Shown in pieces: positions 1 to 9,196 of a stretch of DNA of 64,000 nucleotides. Under the pieces are notes generated by a model, which saw nothing but the letters and a program-made list of their open reading frames with translations, made no database searches and was not told where the DNA came from. Location: positions 1,240,001 to 1,304,000 of the forward strand of contig JAOWBW010000087.1 of the NCBI GenBank assembly GCA_026119855.1, in the 5' to 3' direction. The position numbers were made by a program, and so were the translations under genes. This DNA comes from Campanula takesimana. Its lineage: Eukaryota > Streptophyta > Magnoliopsida > Asterales > Campanulaceae. Each line of letters opens with the position of its first letter. The stretch's first letter is position 1.

Positions 1-1572
1 TGCAGCCAAATGGCTTCCCACATGACTGATGTTTTACTGTTAAGCGACTCAGTTGCCTTACTGTGTGGAATCTTAACATACAAGGTAATACTCACACTTG
101 AGATGCATAAAGAATATGTTGTTTCGGTTTATTCAGAACTTGACTTACTTTGACTTGTCCTCTCTGATATTAAAGGATATAGCAACAAAAGTTATTGCCT
201 GTGAGCTTAATCCCGAGAATACACCTGTTTCAAATGTCATGACAAGGAACCATGCCTTTGTACTTTCGGAAACTCTTGCTGTGGAAGCGCTCCAAATGAT
301 GGTGCAAGGTTGTTACGAATGGGAAAGATCTGCTTATTAATTTTCAAAATGATCTCTCTAATCCTGCCGCTACATGGTGCAGGAAAATTCAGACACTTAC
401 CCGTTGTAGAAAATGACGAGGTTATTGCATTGCTTAACATAGAAAATTGTTTATATGATGCTATTGCTCATATGGAAAAGGGAAATGCCATAACAGATGC
501 TGATGAAGGTTTTGAGAAGCACTGGGAAAGTACATCTGTTGATGGTCAGTGATCGAAACGGAGGGACTATGTATTAGTGATGTGCTGAAATGTGTAGCAT
601 ATCACTTGTATGTGCTTTTACTGTTTTCTCCTTGTGACATTAAATCCACCCAACTCTGTCTCTTATTGGTGTTCAGGTCCGGATACATTTATCGAAAAAC
701 TCCAGGAGCAGATGTTCTGGCCCTCTTTGTCTACTATCATTACGGAGAATTCAAAGTAGGCAATACCCACTTTTATTTGTCCATTTTAAAATTTAAACTA
801 TTCAGGTTAATTTGGTACTCTATTGTGTATTTTTTTTTCAGGGTTGTGACTGTTTCCCCATCCGACACAGTAGTAATGGCAGCAAAAAAGATGCTCGAGT
901 CTCAGATAAGCTCAGTTGTTGTAACCGTTGACAACAAGTTGCTGGGAATTCTAACGTGAGTTTTACCTCTATTATATGTGTATTGCAAGTCTGTCTTCAT
1001 ATCTGTTTGTAAAGCCGTATATAAACTTGTAAATTCTTGTTATATTAGCTCCCAGGATTTATTGATGCGGGTGATATCACAAGATCTCCCCCTTGATTCA
1101 ACCCGCGTAGAGAAGGTATTTGCCTCATTTCTAATGGTATTTGTATTGGGGTCTTCCTCAATAGTAATTTCTGAATCTTGTCTCCTGGTGCAAAATCTTA
1201 ACTACAAACTATTCCTTTTACCAGTCTGATGAAATCATTAATGTTCATCAGCCGGTCTTTACACATTTCTTCTGGGACATATTTTATTTTCAATATGGCA
1301 TGATTGCTCAGATTTCATATACAGGTGATGACACCTAATCCAGAATGTGCGACAGTTGACACACCTATTATTGATGCCCTACATGCCATGCATGATGGGA
1401 ATTTCGTACACCTTCCTGTTGTTGATGAAGGTATAATTACCATCACAAGGAGATCAAAGTTTGTATGTTGGGCAATTCACATATATTTCTAATCTAGTGA
1501 ATGGTTGATGCAGATGGAATTGTAGTTGCTGTTGTTGATGTCTCTCATATAACTCATGCTGTTGTTGGCAAA
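1..1572 (+). CDS. CBS-domain protein of the CBSCBSPB family, partial (5' cut by window, 3' PB1 exons missing)
   Basis: Eight exons can be read with consistent phase: 1-84, 176-308, 383-544, 677-755, 842-955, 1049-1115, 1325-1430 and 1514-1572; every intron is GT...AG. The joined reading frame matches the four CBS repeats of plant CBSCBSPB proteins as I remember them. Signature pieces are DVLLLSDS and LLCGILTYK (exon 1), VMTRNHAFVLSETLAVEAL (exon 2), FRHLPVVEN (exon 3), MFWPSLSTII (exon 4), VSPSDTV (exon 5), DLLMRVISQDLP (exon 6), VMTPNPECATVDTPI and HLPVVDE (exon 7), and VAVVDVSHITHAVVGK (exon 8). CBS pairs usually bind adenosyl ligands. Family members continue with a linker, a PB1 domain and often a C-terminal hydrophobic stretch, but I find no such exon between 1573 and 9196. 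The last visible donor (GTAAGT at 1573) therefore leads into transposon sequence. Frames are open, so the truncation may be recent. The gene could be a pseudogene or have a very long last intron. Confidence 0.85.
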
Positions 1573-2108
1573 GTAAGTGGAGTCCTAATTGCTGTTGTTG
1601 ATGTCTTCATATAACTCGTCTAAGAGATAATGATATAACACTTAGACGAGTTCAGATAATACTTGTCTATGGCGAAAGGCGAAAGGCGAGAGGCGGGCGA
1701 GAAGTACCTATAAGAGGCGAGAGGCGGGTGGCAAAAGGCGAGCAATGCGGAAAAATAGAAAAAGTCAGAAATGTATATATATACACACACACATACGAAC
1801 ACACACATACATAAATATATACATAAATACATGCAACATGTAGGAACTAAATAACAACAATCTAACAACAAACAATATTTTTTCGTTGTTAATAATATTT
1901 TCTCACTTTAATAAGTTACAAACTGTTGAAAGAACTAAGCAAAAAGAACTAAATAACAACAATCCAACAACAAACATGCTGTATTGCAATGAAACTTAAA
2001 AAGAGAATGATTTGATCTGATCTCCTCTTAGAAAGAGGATGGAATTAAGCAGAGGATCTGATCTCCTCTTAGACCTAGTTTTTATTGCCTTGCACTTGTT
2101 ATGTTGTA
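1573..2108. other. Downstream flank of the CBS gene, repeat-derived
   Basis: No coding exon is recognised. The first 40 bases partly repeat the end of exon 8 (TTGCTGTTGTTGATGTC and CATATAACTC occur in both), a small local duplication. A purine-rich AGGCGAGAGGCGGG motif recurs at about 1670-1745, followed by an AT/AC microsatellite at about 1772-1830. A segment containing AACAACAATC then AACAACAAAC occurs twice (about 1848-1875 and 1947-1977). A duplicated CTGATCTCCTCTTAGA motif lies at about 2018-2075. Confidence 0.5.
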
Positions 2109-2287
2109 TGCCCTCCATTCCAAAATGAATGTTTTTCATGTAAGGGACATCCTGAAATTGTGAACTTTTATTAAATTAAATCACAAAGATACACAGGATA
2201 TTTTTATTTTTTTTCAAATTTTGATCAAATGTCAATTAAATTGACCATCAAACCCAAAGTGAGACTGTCTTTGTGGGACGGAGGGTG

Positions 2288-4578
2288 GAGAAAAGTACCA
2301 ATTTCGTCCCTGACCCATTGACTTTTTTACCTATTAGTCACCAAGCATTTTCAGTGTTAGTTTACGTCACTAACGTAAGTATTTCATTTACTATGTAGTC
2401 CTTCCATCTCCTTGCCATCCAAATCTTCGTTAAGTCTGCCTATGTGTCACGCTGGCTTGTTGACCATGTGTTTCGTTGGCAAGGTAGTTTAGATCGACAT
2501 GTTAAATAGGTCACGAATAACTCACATGACTTTCTCCCTCAATCAATGTTATATAACCATCCGTCTCATGCCAAATTTTGAGACGACGTCGGCTCGTAGA
2601 AACGAGAAAAGGAGGTTACATTGATCAATTTCGCTGCAGAACAACTCTGAATTGCTAGCAAAAGAATGTAATAACTTTTGATTTTGGTTATTGCAGCTTA
2701 GTATCATACTTATAAAAGTAAAATTTTACAATTTGGAAACTAGGGTTTAGTTGGGTTTATTTAGTGTCAGTTGAAAACATGGCTTCTTCAAGTTCATCTC
2801 GTACTAGAGAACTAGTGATGTATAATCATATCAATGGAGAATTCTTCAAGTTTAGGAATGAGTGGTACAAGTGTAACGAAAAGGCTATCGTTCAAATTTC
2901 AGAGTCGACAAGCAATCCGAACTATCATCACTATCACTCTCATCCACAAGCTGCCTTCCTTGACACCATTACCTTCACTGGCACAATTACCTTCCTTGAC
3001 ACCATCACCTTTATCTTTTATCAGGTTAGCTAGTTTTTTAAAGTTTGCTTTAGCCATTTCCCTATAAGCTAAATATTCTTCATCATCTGTCATGACTTCT
3101 ATACCATCCAAACTATCATCACTATCATTCTCATCCACAAACTCAGTTTCATGAACATTCTGACTCGTAGACATCAATTCCTCAAGCTCAGTTTCATGAA
3201 AATTCCACCAATCATCATCTTCAATGTTCCCTCCCCCATCATTACCTCTCTTCTGTTTATCTCCTTCCACACTACCCCGATTATCGTTAGCCCCCTCCAC
3301 ATTCTCTCCCTCAACAGTTGGAGAAGTATCTGGATAGGTCAACAACTGCTCCCCTTGACTCAACACAGGTTCATCAATTTTATGCTTAACATAAATATGC
3401 AATTCCCCATACAATCTAGCAATGTCACATGCCTCAATAATGTCTCTGTCACAACTTATCAAACACAGTCCTGTATCTCGACCTAGAATTGAATAAAACA
3501 ATAAATCTCCACCCGTATAACCTAGTTTTTCCACTGCCTTACACAACTCATACAACTCATGGTAACTCACATAATTTGGATATACTGTATCTAACCTAGT
3601 CACTTCCCCTACTACATATTCTCTATTAGGAAATTCTTTGATTTCACCTCTATGATGTACCACCCCATCAACATATTCATCTTGTGTTGGCAAAACTTTA
3701 GCCTTACTTGCCTCAGTCAAGGGTTCATCAACATGAACAACCATACTGCAATAACAATTATCTACAGGAAAAACATGATTTACACAAATGATGAACAAAA
3801 ATTAAACATTCAGCACGAACACACTTTAGGGCTTTGAAAAAAATACGACTCAGTAACTGGAACCGAAGAAGAAAACTCATACATTTGCAAAAACGAATCA
3901 CATTTAGGGTTTCAAAAGTAGAAAACTAAAATCATTGCAAACAAGAATCACATTTAGGGTTTCGAAACAAATATGACTCTTTAACTTGATGACTTACGTG
4001 TTAAAGCTAAATTCACTCGATTTTGAGTTGATTTGTTCTTCAGTGCGTCACAATAAAACCCTAGACAAAAAAAAAAAAAAAATGCAATGTCAATATACAC
4101 TCTCAGTATACACTTTAAACAAATGAAAATTTTGAAGTGAACGTAAAGTCACAGGAAATGTGTACAAATTCACACTATTCTTCGGCAAGATTCAACTTTT
4201 GTTCATTTTCTTCTTTGATTCAAGGTTCTAGGGTTTTCTATCTCTAAATGAAACTGAAAGGGTTCAATTTGGGGATATTTATCTTCATTAATCAATTTTG
4301 TGGGGAAATAACTCGCCTAATAACCAAAACGTGCGTGTTATAATATGCGTTATATACACTGTGAATCAATACGTAAACAACTCACATGCCACATCATCAT
4401 GGTCAACAAGTCAGCATGCCACATAGGCAGACTTAACGGAGATTTGGACGGCAAGGAGACCGAAGCACTAGATAGTAATTAAAATACTTGCGTTAGTGAC
4501 GTAAACGAACACTGAAAATGCTTGGTGACCAATAGGTAAAAAAGTCAATACGCCAGGGACGAAATTGGTACTTTTCTC
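2288..4578 (-). mobile_element. Non-autonomous Mutator-like element (MULE) with long TIRs
   Basis: Terminal inverted repeats of roughly 190 bp are visible. The left end from GAGAAAAGTACCAATTTCGT (2288 on) is matched in reverse complement at about 4390-4578 with scattered mismatches. A flanking duplication of 9-10 bp is present: ACGGAGGGTG at 2278-2287 and ACGAAGGGTG at 4579-4588, one mismatch. Long TIRs with a 9-10 bp duplication are typical of Mutator elements. The element is 2,291 bp and holds only an N-terminal transposase-like ORF on the minus strand, so it cannot move by itself. Confidence 0.85.
2899..3798 (-). CDS. MULE transposase N-terminal (PB1-like) domain fragment, 299 aa
   Basis: The ORF begins at an ATG at 3798; a second in-frame Met at about 3744 (MVVHVDEPL) is an equally good start. 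Residues about 60-140 (EVTRLDTVYPNYVSYHELYE, then LGYTGGDLLFY, then IARLYGELHIYVKHKID) resemble the PB1-like domain at the N-terminus of plant MULE transposases. An acidic, Asn/Gly/Asp-rich linker follows (DDDWWNFHETELEEL, DENDSDDSLDG). The DNA-binding, DDE and SWIM zinc-finger regions that normally follow are absent, and the last 40 residues look like unrelated sequence read through a deletion joint. It is a leftover of an autonomous MULE; any protein made would lack catalytic residues. Confidence 0.7.
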   Translation of the reverse strand: MFIICVNHVFPVDNCYCSMVVHVDEPLTEASKAKVLPTQDEYVDGVVHHRGEIKEFPNREYVVGEVTRLDTVYPNYVSYHELYELCKAVEKLGYTGGDLLFYSILGRDTGLCLISCDRDIIEACDIARLYGELHIYVKHKIDEPVLSQGEQLLTYPDTSPTVEGENVEGANDNRGSVEGDKQKRGNDGGGNIEDDDWWNFHETELEELMSTSQNVHETEFVDENDSDDSLDGIEVMTDDEEYLAYREMAKANFKKLANLIKDKGDGVKEGNCASEGNGVKEGSLWMRVIVMIVRIACRL

Positions 4579-4588
4579 ACGAAGGGTG

Positions 4589-4985
4589 TATATATTTGAA
4601 ATAACTCTAGATAGTAATAGTAAACAAACAAACAAATAGAAAAACAAAAATAAAGCCAGCTATATAAAAGGATAGCTAAAATTGTTAATATATTTATGTA
4701 CCTTCTTATCTTAATAGCACACTTTTGATCTTTTATACTCCCTTCAGACTTTCCCAAAGTTCGCTTGTAAATCAATGGTTTTGGACCATTGAAAATCGGT
4801 CAAAACCGTGAACCATATGAGCCGGTGATGCGGATGGACCGTAGACCTCAGGTTCATGGTTCATAGGAGGTTTGAGCATGAAAACTAGGGGTCTAGACCG
4901 GCGGTTTGGACCGTGAGATTTCAATTTTTTTAGTATTTTTGTATTATATTGTCTAGACTTTAGTGTTTTTTTGTTTGTTTGTTTG

Positions 4986-5018
<33 letters not shown>

Positions 5019-6784
5019 ATTGTAATATAGTTCTTGAGGTAAAGGCTCCTAAATGCCCCCTCCTAATAACTCCCTCCGTCTCAAAATAGATGTCGTTTTG
5101 GAAGTTAAATTTTGTCTCAAAATACTTGTCGTCTCCCTATTTTCAAAGTTTTTTTTATTGCTCTATACCAATTATCCCCTTAATAATGATAGTGAACTAT
5201 CTCTTACCTAACCATTTAATTACCTAGGTAGTTGAATTACTTTAGGGGTATTTGAGACTTCTTTACATGCATTAATGGCATTTCTTAATATGTGTGAAAC
5301 ACTCCAAAACGACATCTATTTTGAGACGGAGGGAGTATAAAGGTACGTCCCTTTTTTCCTCAGATATTCACGTCCCAACTCGCACCCCTTAATTCTTTTC
5401 AAAAATGTAAGTCCAAAGTATCCAAATTAATTAACTAAAACAAACTAATTTATAATATATAAAAAACATAATTTTTTTTTTTGCCTAAAAACAACTAAAA
5501 ATTAAAAAAATCTACTAAATGAAAGGCGAAATAAAAGTTAAAACTGCTCAAAAATAAAATAAATAAATAAATAAAAATGAATGAATTAATAAATAAATAA
5601 ATAAATAAAAGAATGAACTTTTTGAACCGTGAACCAGAACGTGAACCGGATAAATCGTGAACCAGACCATGAACCGTATATACAAGGTTCATGCAAGGTT
5701 TGAAGTTTTGATGGAACGTGAACCGTAGGTTCACATGACCCGGGCACGTCTAACTAACTCTATCACGAGATGAAAGCCTAATTTATGAACTTTTCATCCC
5801 CAAATGCATAAAATTGTTATTAATGCACCATTAGTAACTTTTATTAGAATTCATTAAGATTCTTAGATTTTTAAATAATAATCTTGGTTAAATTTCTAAT
5901 ATGTTGACCACTAAAACAAAGTGACATTATCTTTCCGGGATGAAAGGAGTAATATACTTTTCCATTAAGTCCACGTAACATTCCTCAGAATCCATAACAA
6001 CCTATGTTGTTGAACCAAATCCACACACGATCAAACTTATGCATCATCTTAGATTCAAGTATTCAATAGGAGCAATTATATGAAATTTGATTCCTGCCTC
6101 TTAATCATATCTCAAAAATCGAATCAATAATACGGATGCATCACAAATAAATTAAAACGAAAAAGTACAGAATAATTGTATAGTAATTGAACGTATATTG
6201 ATGGTGGAATTAATATAAGAACATAGAATATCAGTGATGGCCGCCTCCAAAATAATTATATTGATGGCGAGTAATGTTTTTTTTTGATACAAATAATATA
6301 GTTTAGTATTTATTGTGTTAAACTAAAATATAATACTCGTAGGAAACCTTGTATAAAAAGAAAATAACATAATAGTTAAGTTCTAATACAACTAGGACAT
6401 AAAAGATCCTTCTCCTCCAACTGTATTGGATGCATGCCATCATATGGCCAGCCCAAAATTGACGCTTAAACCCATCTTTTTCCTTATTTTGTAGTTTAGT
6501 CCTTTATTTTAACACAATTTGCAAATAGGTCCTGAACTTTCATATATGGTAATTAGGTCCTATAACTCTTTACTTTGCTAGCTTTTAGCATTGTTTCTCT
6601 CTCATTCTACTCACAAGTCCTTGGTCTTCACAAAATTACTTCATTAAGCACTTCTCTCTCCCTATTTCTTGTAAATTGAGCATGTAAGCACCTTTATCAT
6701 TAAAGAACACAAAATAAACCAAATCAAATAACAAAAGTATGAGAATAAAAGCAATATTCAACTCTAGTTGTACCCAATGAGATG
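4589..6784. other. Intergenic, AT-rich, repeat-derived
   Basis: No gene is recognised. About 4770-4920 and 5615-5745 share repeated GTGAACCG / GGTTCATG motifs in both orientations and look like the two ends of one degenerate DNA transposon, with a MITE (5070-5335) between them. A T run lies at about 4987-5014 and an (AAAT)n tract at about 5560-5610. The stretch 5750-6780 is AT-rich with nothing I can name. Confidence 0.45.
5070..5335. mobile_element. Stowaway-type MITE
   Basis: Ends are CTCCCTCCGTCTCAAAATAG at the left and its near-exact inverse (TATTTTGAGACGGAGGGAG) at the right. TA flanks both sides. The arms pair over about 30 bp (GATGTCGTTTTGGA against TCCAAAACGACATC). No coding capacity. 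Confidence 0.85.
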
Positions 6785-7180
6785 TAGGGATGGCAATTTG
6801 CCCGAACCCGATCCGAACCCTAAGGCGATCCACCCCGAAAAAGTAGGGTTCGGGTTGCACTTTTCATGACCCGAGCGGGTTAGGGTCGGGTTCGGGTTTT
6901 GATGTCGACCCGCTGTGATCCGACCCGACCCACACCCCTATATACAAAGTTAACATATTATGTTAGTTAACCATATTATAAGTGTTGTGCAATTCATATT
7001 TATAGTTGTTTGTGGGTGAGGTTTGATGATTTAAGACTGGTTTATATAACTGGTTCAAATTTAGGCTTAAACATAAATAGGCACAAGCAAATATGAACTG
7101 AAAAATTAGATATTGCTACACTTCGGGTCAGGTTCGGTTTTTAAGAAACCCGCACCGAACCCGATCCGTTGCCATCCCTA
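6785..7180. mobile_element. hAT-like MITE, 396 bp
   Basis: The inverted ends are TAGGGATGGCAA and TTGCCATCCCTA. They are flanked by an 8-bp near-duplication: ATGAGATG at 6777-6784 and ATAAGATG at 7181-7188. An 8-bp target with TAGGGATGGCAA-type ends fits hAT-related elements. Both subterminal regions carry CCGAACCC / GGGTTCGG repeats, also typical of that class. No ORF. Confidence 0.75.
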
Positions 7181-7691
7181 ATAAGATGAGTAAAAATCAT
7201 TTATCACTATTCACTCAAAGCATTATCCAGTGCATAAGTTGAGACCTACCACCAGATCACCATCAAGTCTCTCTCTCTCTCTCTCTTTTATTTTTTAATT
7301 GAAATGCTACAATGAGAGAATGTGTTCGCAATTTATATCCCATTGCTTGAAATTGTGAAAACTATATCTTCAATCATCCATGAGATAAGTATTTACAAAT
7401 TAGCATCTTATTGCTTCTTTCTGATTTTAGATCTAAGATTTATGTCGCACTTGTCATGCATAACAATGTAAAAAATAATTCAATATGAGTGAGTAGCTAA
7501 AACCTGTGTCTTTGCCCTTTAGCCAGAAAAACCTTCACAAAATAAAAAAATGAAAAGAAGTCTGAATTGGCAAATAATCTAGTTTATACCTCTAATATTG
7601 AACCGATCATTGTGATAACGAGAATTTTTTTTCCCGAAAATCTAACATATTTTACCCCAACCAAAATGAGTCGTTCATAAGAAAACCTATA

Positions 7692-7968
7692 CTCCCTCCG
7701 TCCCATAACTATGTGCACAAAATTTCTTTTTGGGCGTCCCATTGATAAGTCACACTTTCCTAAAAAGACAAAGAATCTTTACTATTCCTCTCACTCATTC
7801 TCTCTGCTACTTTACTTTTATACTCACAACACCAATCAACCTACTATTCCCTACCAAATTTCTCTCTCCTACTTCACTTTTCACACTCACAACAACTACC
7901 CACTACTATTCATCCCTTAATTCTCGTGGACAACTCATTTTATGCACATAGTTATGGGATGGAGGGAG
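7692..7968. mobile_element. Stowaway-type MITE
   Basis: CTCCCTCCGTCCCATAACTA at the left end is mirrored by TAGTTATGGGATGGAGGGAG at the right, with TA on both sides. The arm TATGTGCACAAA pairs with TTTTATGCACATA. The interior is rich in TTCTCTC and CTCACAAC motifs shared with the MITEs near 26.0-26.8 kb. Confidence 0.85.
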
Positions 7969-8044
7969 TATTATATAACATTTAGAAAAAATGAGTTATA
8001 ACAAAGAAAGGCGTGTCCCTTTCATTTCAGTTTTAATGTTTTAA

Positions 8045-8170
8045 AATGGCAGCTTTAGGCCTCAGCTAGTAGAGCGGTGCGTCTAAAGTGGAGTGAAACC
8101 CCCCCCCCCCCCAGCTTTTTGCTAATTAAGAGTCTCTATGGAGAGTTTTCGAGCGAATCCTCTTAAAAAT
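8045..8170 (+). mobile_element. Possible tRNA-derived SINE fragment
   Basis: CTCAGCTAGTAGAGCGGTGC (8060 region) resembles a tRNA D-arm / pol III A box. TTCGAGCGAATCC about 85 bases downstream resembles a B box. No target duplication or clear tail was found, so this is a weak call. Confidence 0.3.
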
Positions 8171-9196
8171 CTTGGCCCAATTTAGCCGCTTAAAAGTTAA
8201 AATAGTTGCGTCCAAAAAGAATCTCCGTTTTGAAAAATCTATGTTTTTAAAAATGTGCACCAGACGCGCCCTTAATATTTAAAGTGCCAATTTTTTACGC
8301 ATTTGTAGGAAACTGATATCTCTAAACAAATGAACGTACACTTTAAACATGTTAAAAGTGTCTTGTATTTTTGTACTAAAAAGTGCCAATGATTCATACG
8401 CATTTATCAAGGCATGTTCCTTGCATGTTGCAGGATTCTCTCCCAATGACCTCGAATGGCGTATTGATTTGCATGTATCAGTTCGCGATTCGATACCGAA
8501 TCGATACGATTGAATTCGTGAAATGTAATTTTTGATTCGTGTTCCGATACCTTGAAAATCTCTTTGAATTTGCAATTAATGTCCTCTAAAATTGAAGTCA
8601 TTGATGCAATAAATAAATATTGTACATTAACTAGTGATAGGTTTTCAAGGATAACTTCAAACAACTCTAGAAAACTGAAAAGCCACAACGTTCATATCAA
8701 GGAGCTGCTAACCCTCACACATCAGTCCCTCACTACAAATACTTGTTGCCGAAGACTATCCCCACAAACCAATCCTTTCCAAAAATCAAATAATACAACC
8801 AAATAATATTTATTTAAATCACACGTATTAATATTGCGAATTCGCGAATCGCAATAATTGTAATACTCTACGTATCGGATTCCATGAGTTGAGCGCATCG
8901 CGAATTTGAATCGGACGAATTATGAATCGTGCAACCATGGTTCCATGTTCTTATTCACCAGTAACCACCAGCTATTACACTCTGGCTTTTCTCACTCAGG
9001 AGCGCGCGCGCACACACAACGACTCCTGAAGCTCACGCGCTCTATCCCCTCTGTCCTAATAACCTAATTGTTAACGTCTTTACCAAATATTCCAACTACA
9101 GATCCCATACATCTCTAAAACCCTCACTATCTATTCAATTGTCTCTTGTTGCAATTCAATTTGGTAATTTGATCATCAATGTAGTCAAATGTACAG

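Larger units (their letters stand above)
2109..4588. mobile_element. Stowaway-type MITE split by a nested Mutator-like element
   Basis: The left end is GCCCTCCATTCC after TA (2107-2108). The right end is GGGACGGAGGGTG, followed by TA at 4589-4590 once the inserted element is removed. This is the Stowaway arrangement: CTCCCTCCGTCCC-like inverted ends and a TA target. Element sequence runs 2109-2287; 2288-4578 is the inserted Mutator-like element and 4579-4588 is its target duplication. Confidence 0.75.
7181..9196. other. Intergenic region upstream of the kinase gene
   Basis: Contains a (CT)n tract (about 7267-7287), a MITE (7692-7968), a C run (about 8099-8112) beside a tRNA-like stretch, and a segment at about 8450-8940 with repeated ATTCGCGA / TCGATACG motifs in both orientations that may be a degenerate DNA transposon. 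GC-alternating and CA-rich sequence lies at 9000-9018. The last 150-200 bases should hold the promoter, 5' leader and a short first coding exon of the kinase gene. I could not place the TATA box or start codon with confidence. Confidence 0.4.

Noticed and set aside
1..1572. Long open stretches such as 549-959 taken as single uninterrupted genes
   Set aside because: They read through introns; the spliced CBS exons explain the conserved parts.
2764..3033. 89-codon plus-strand ORF inside the MULE (MASSSSSRTRELVMY)
   Set aside because: Its second half is antisense to the transposase fragment and made of repeated ACTATCATCACTATCA sequence. The first 45 codons might be a real exon of the old element, but I cannot support it.
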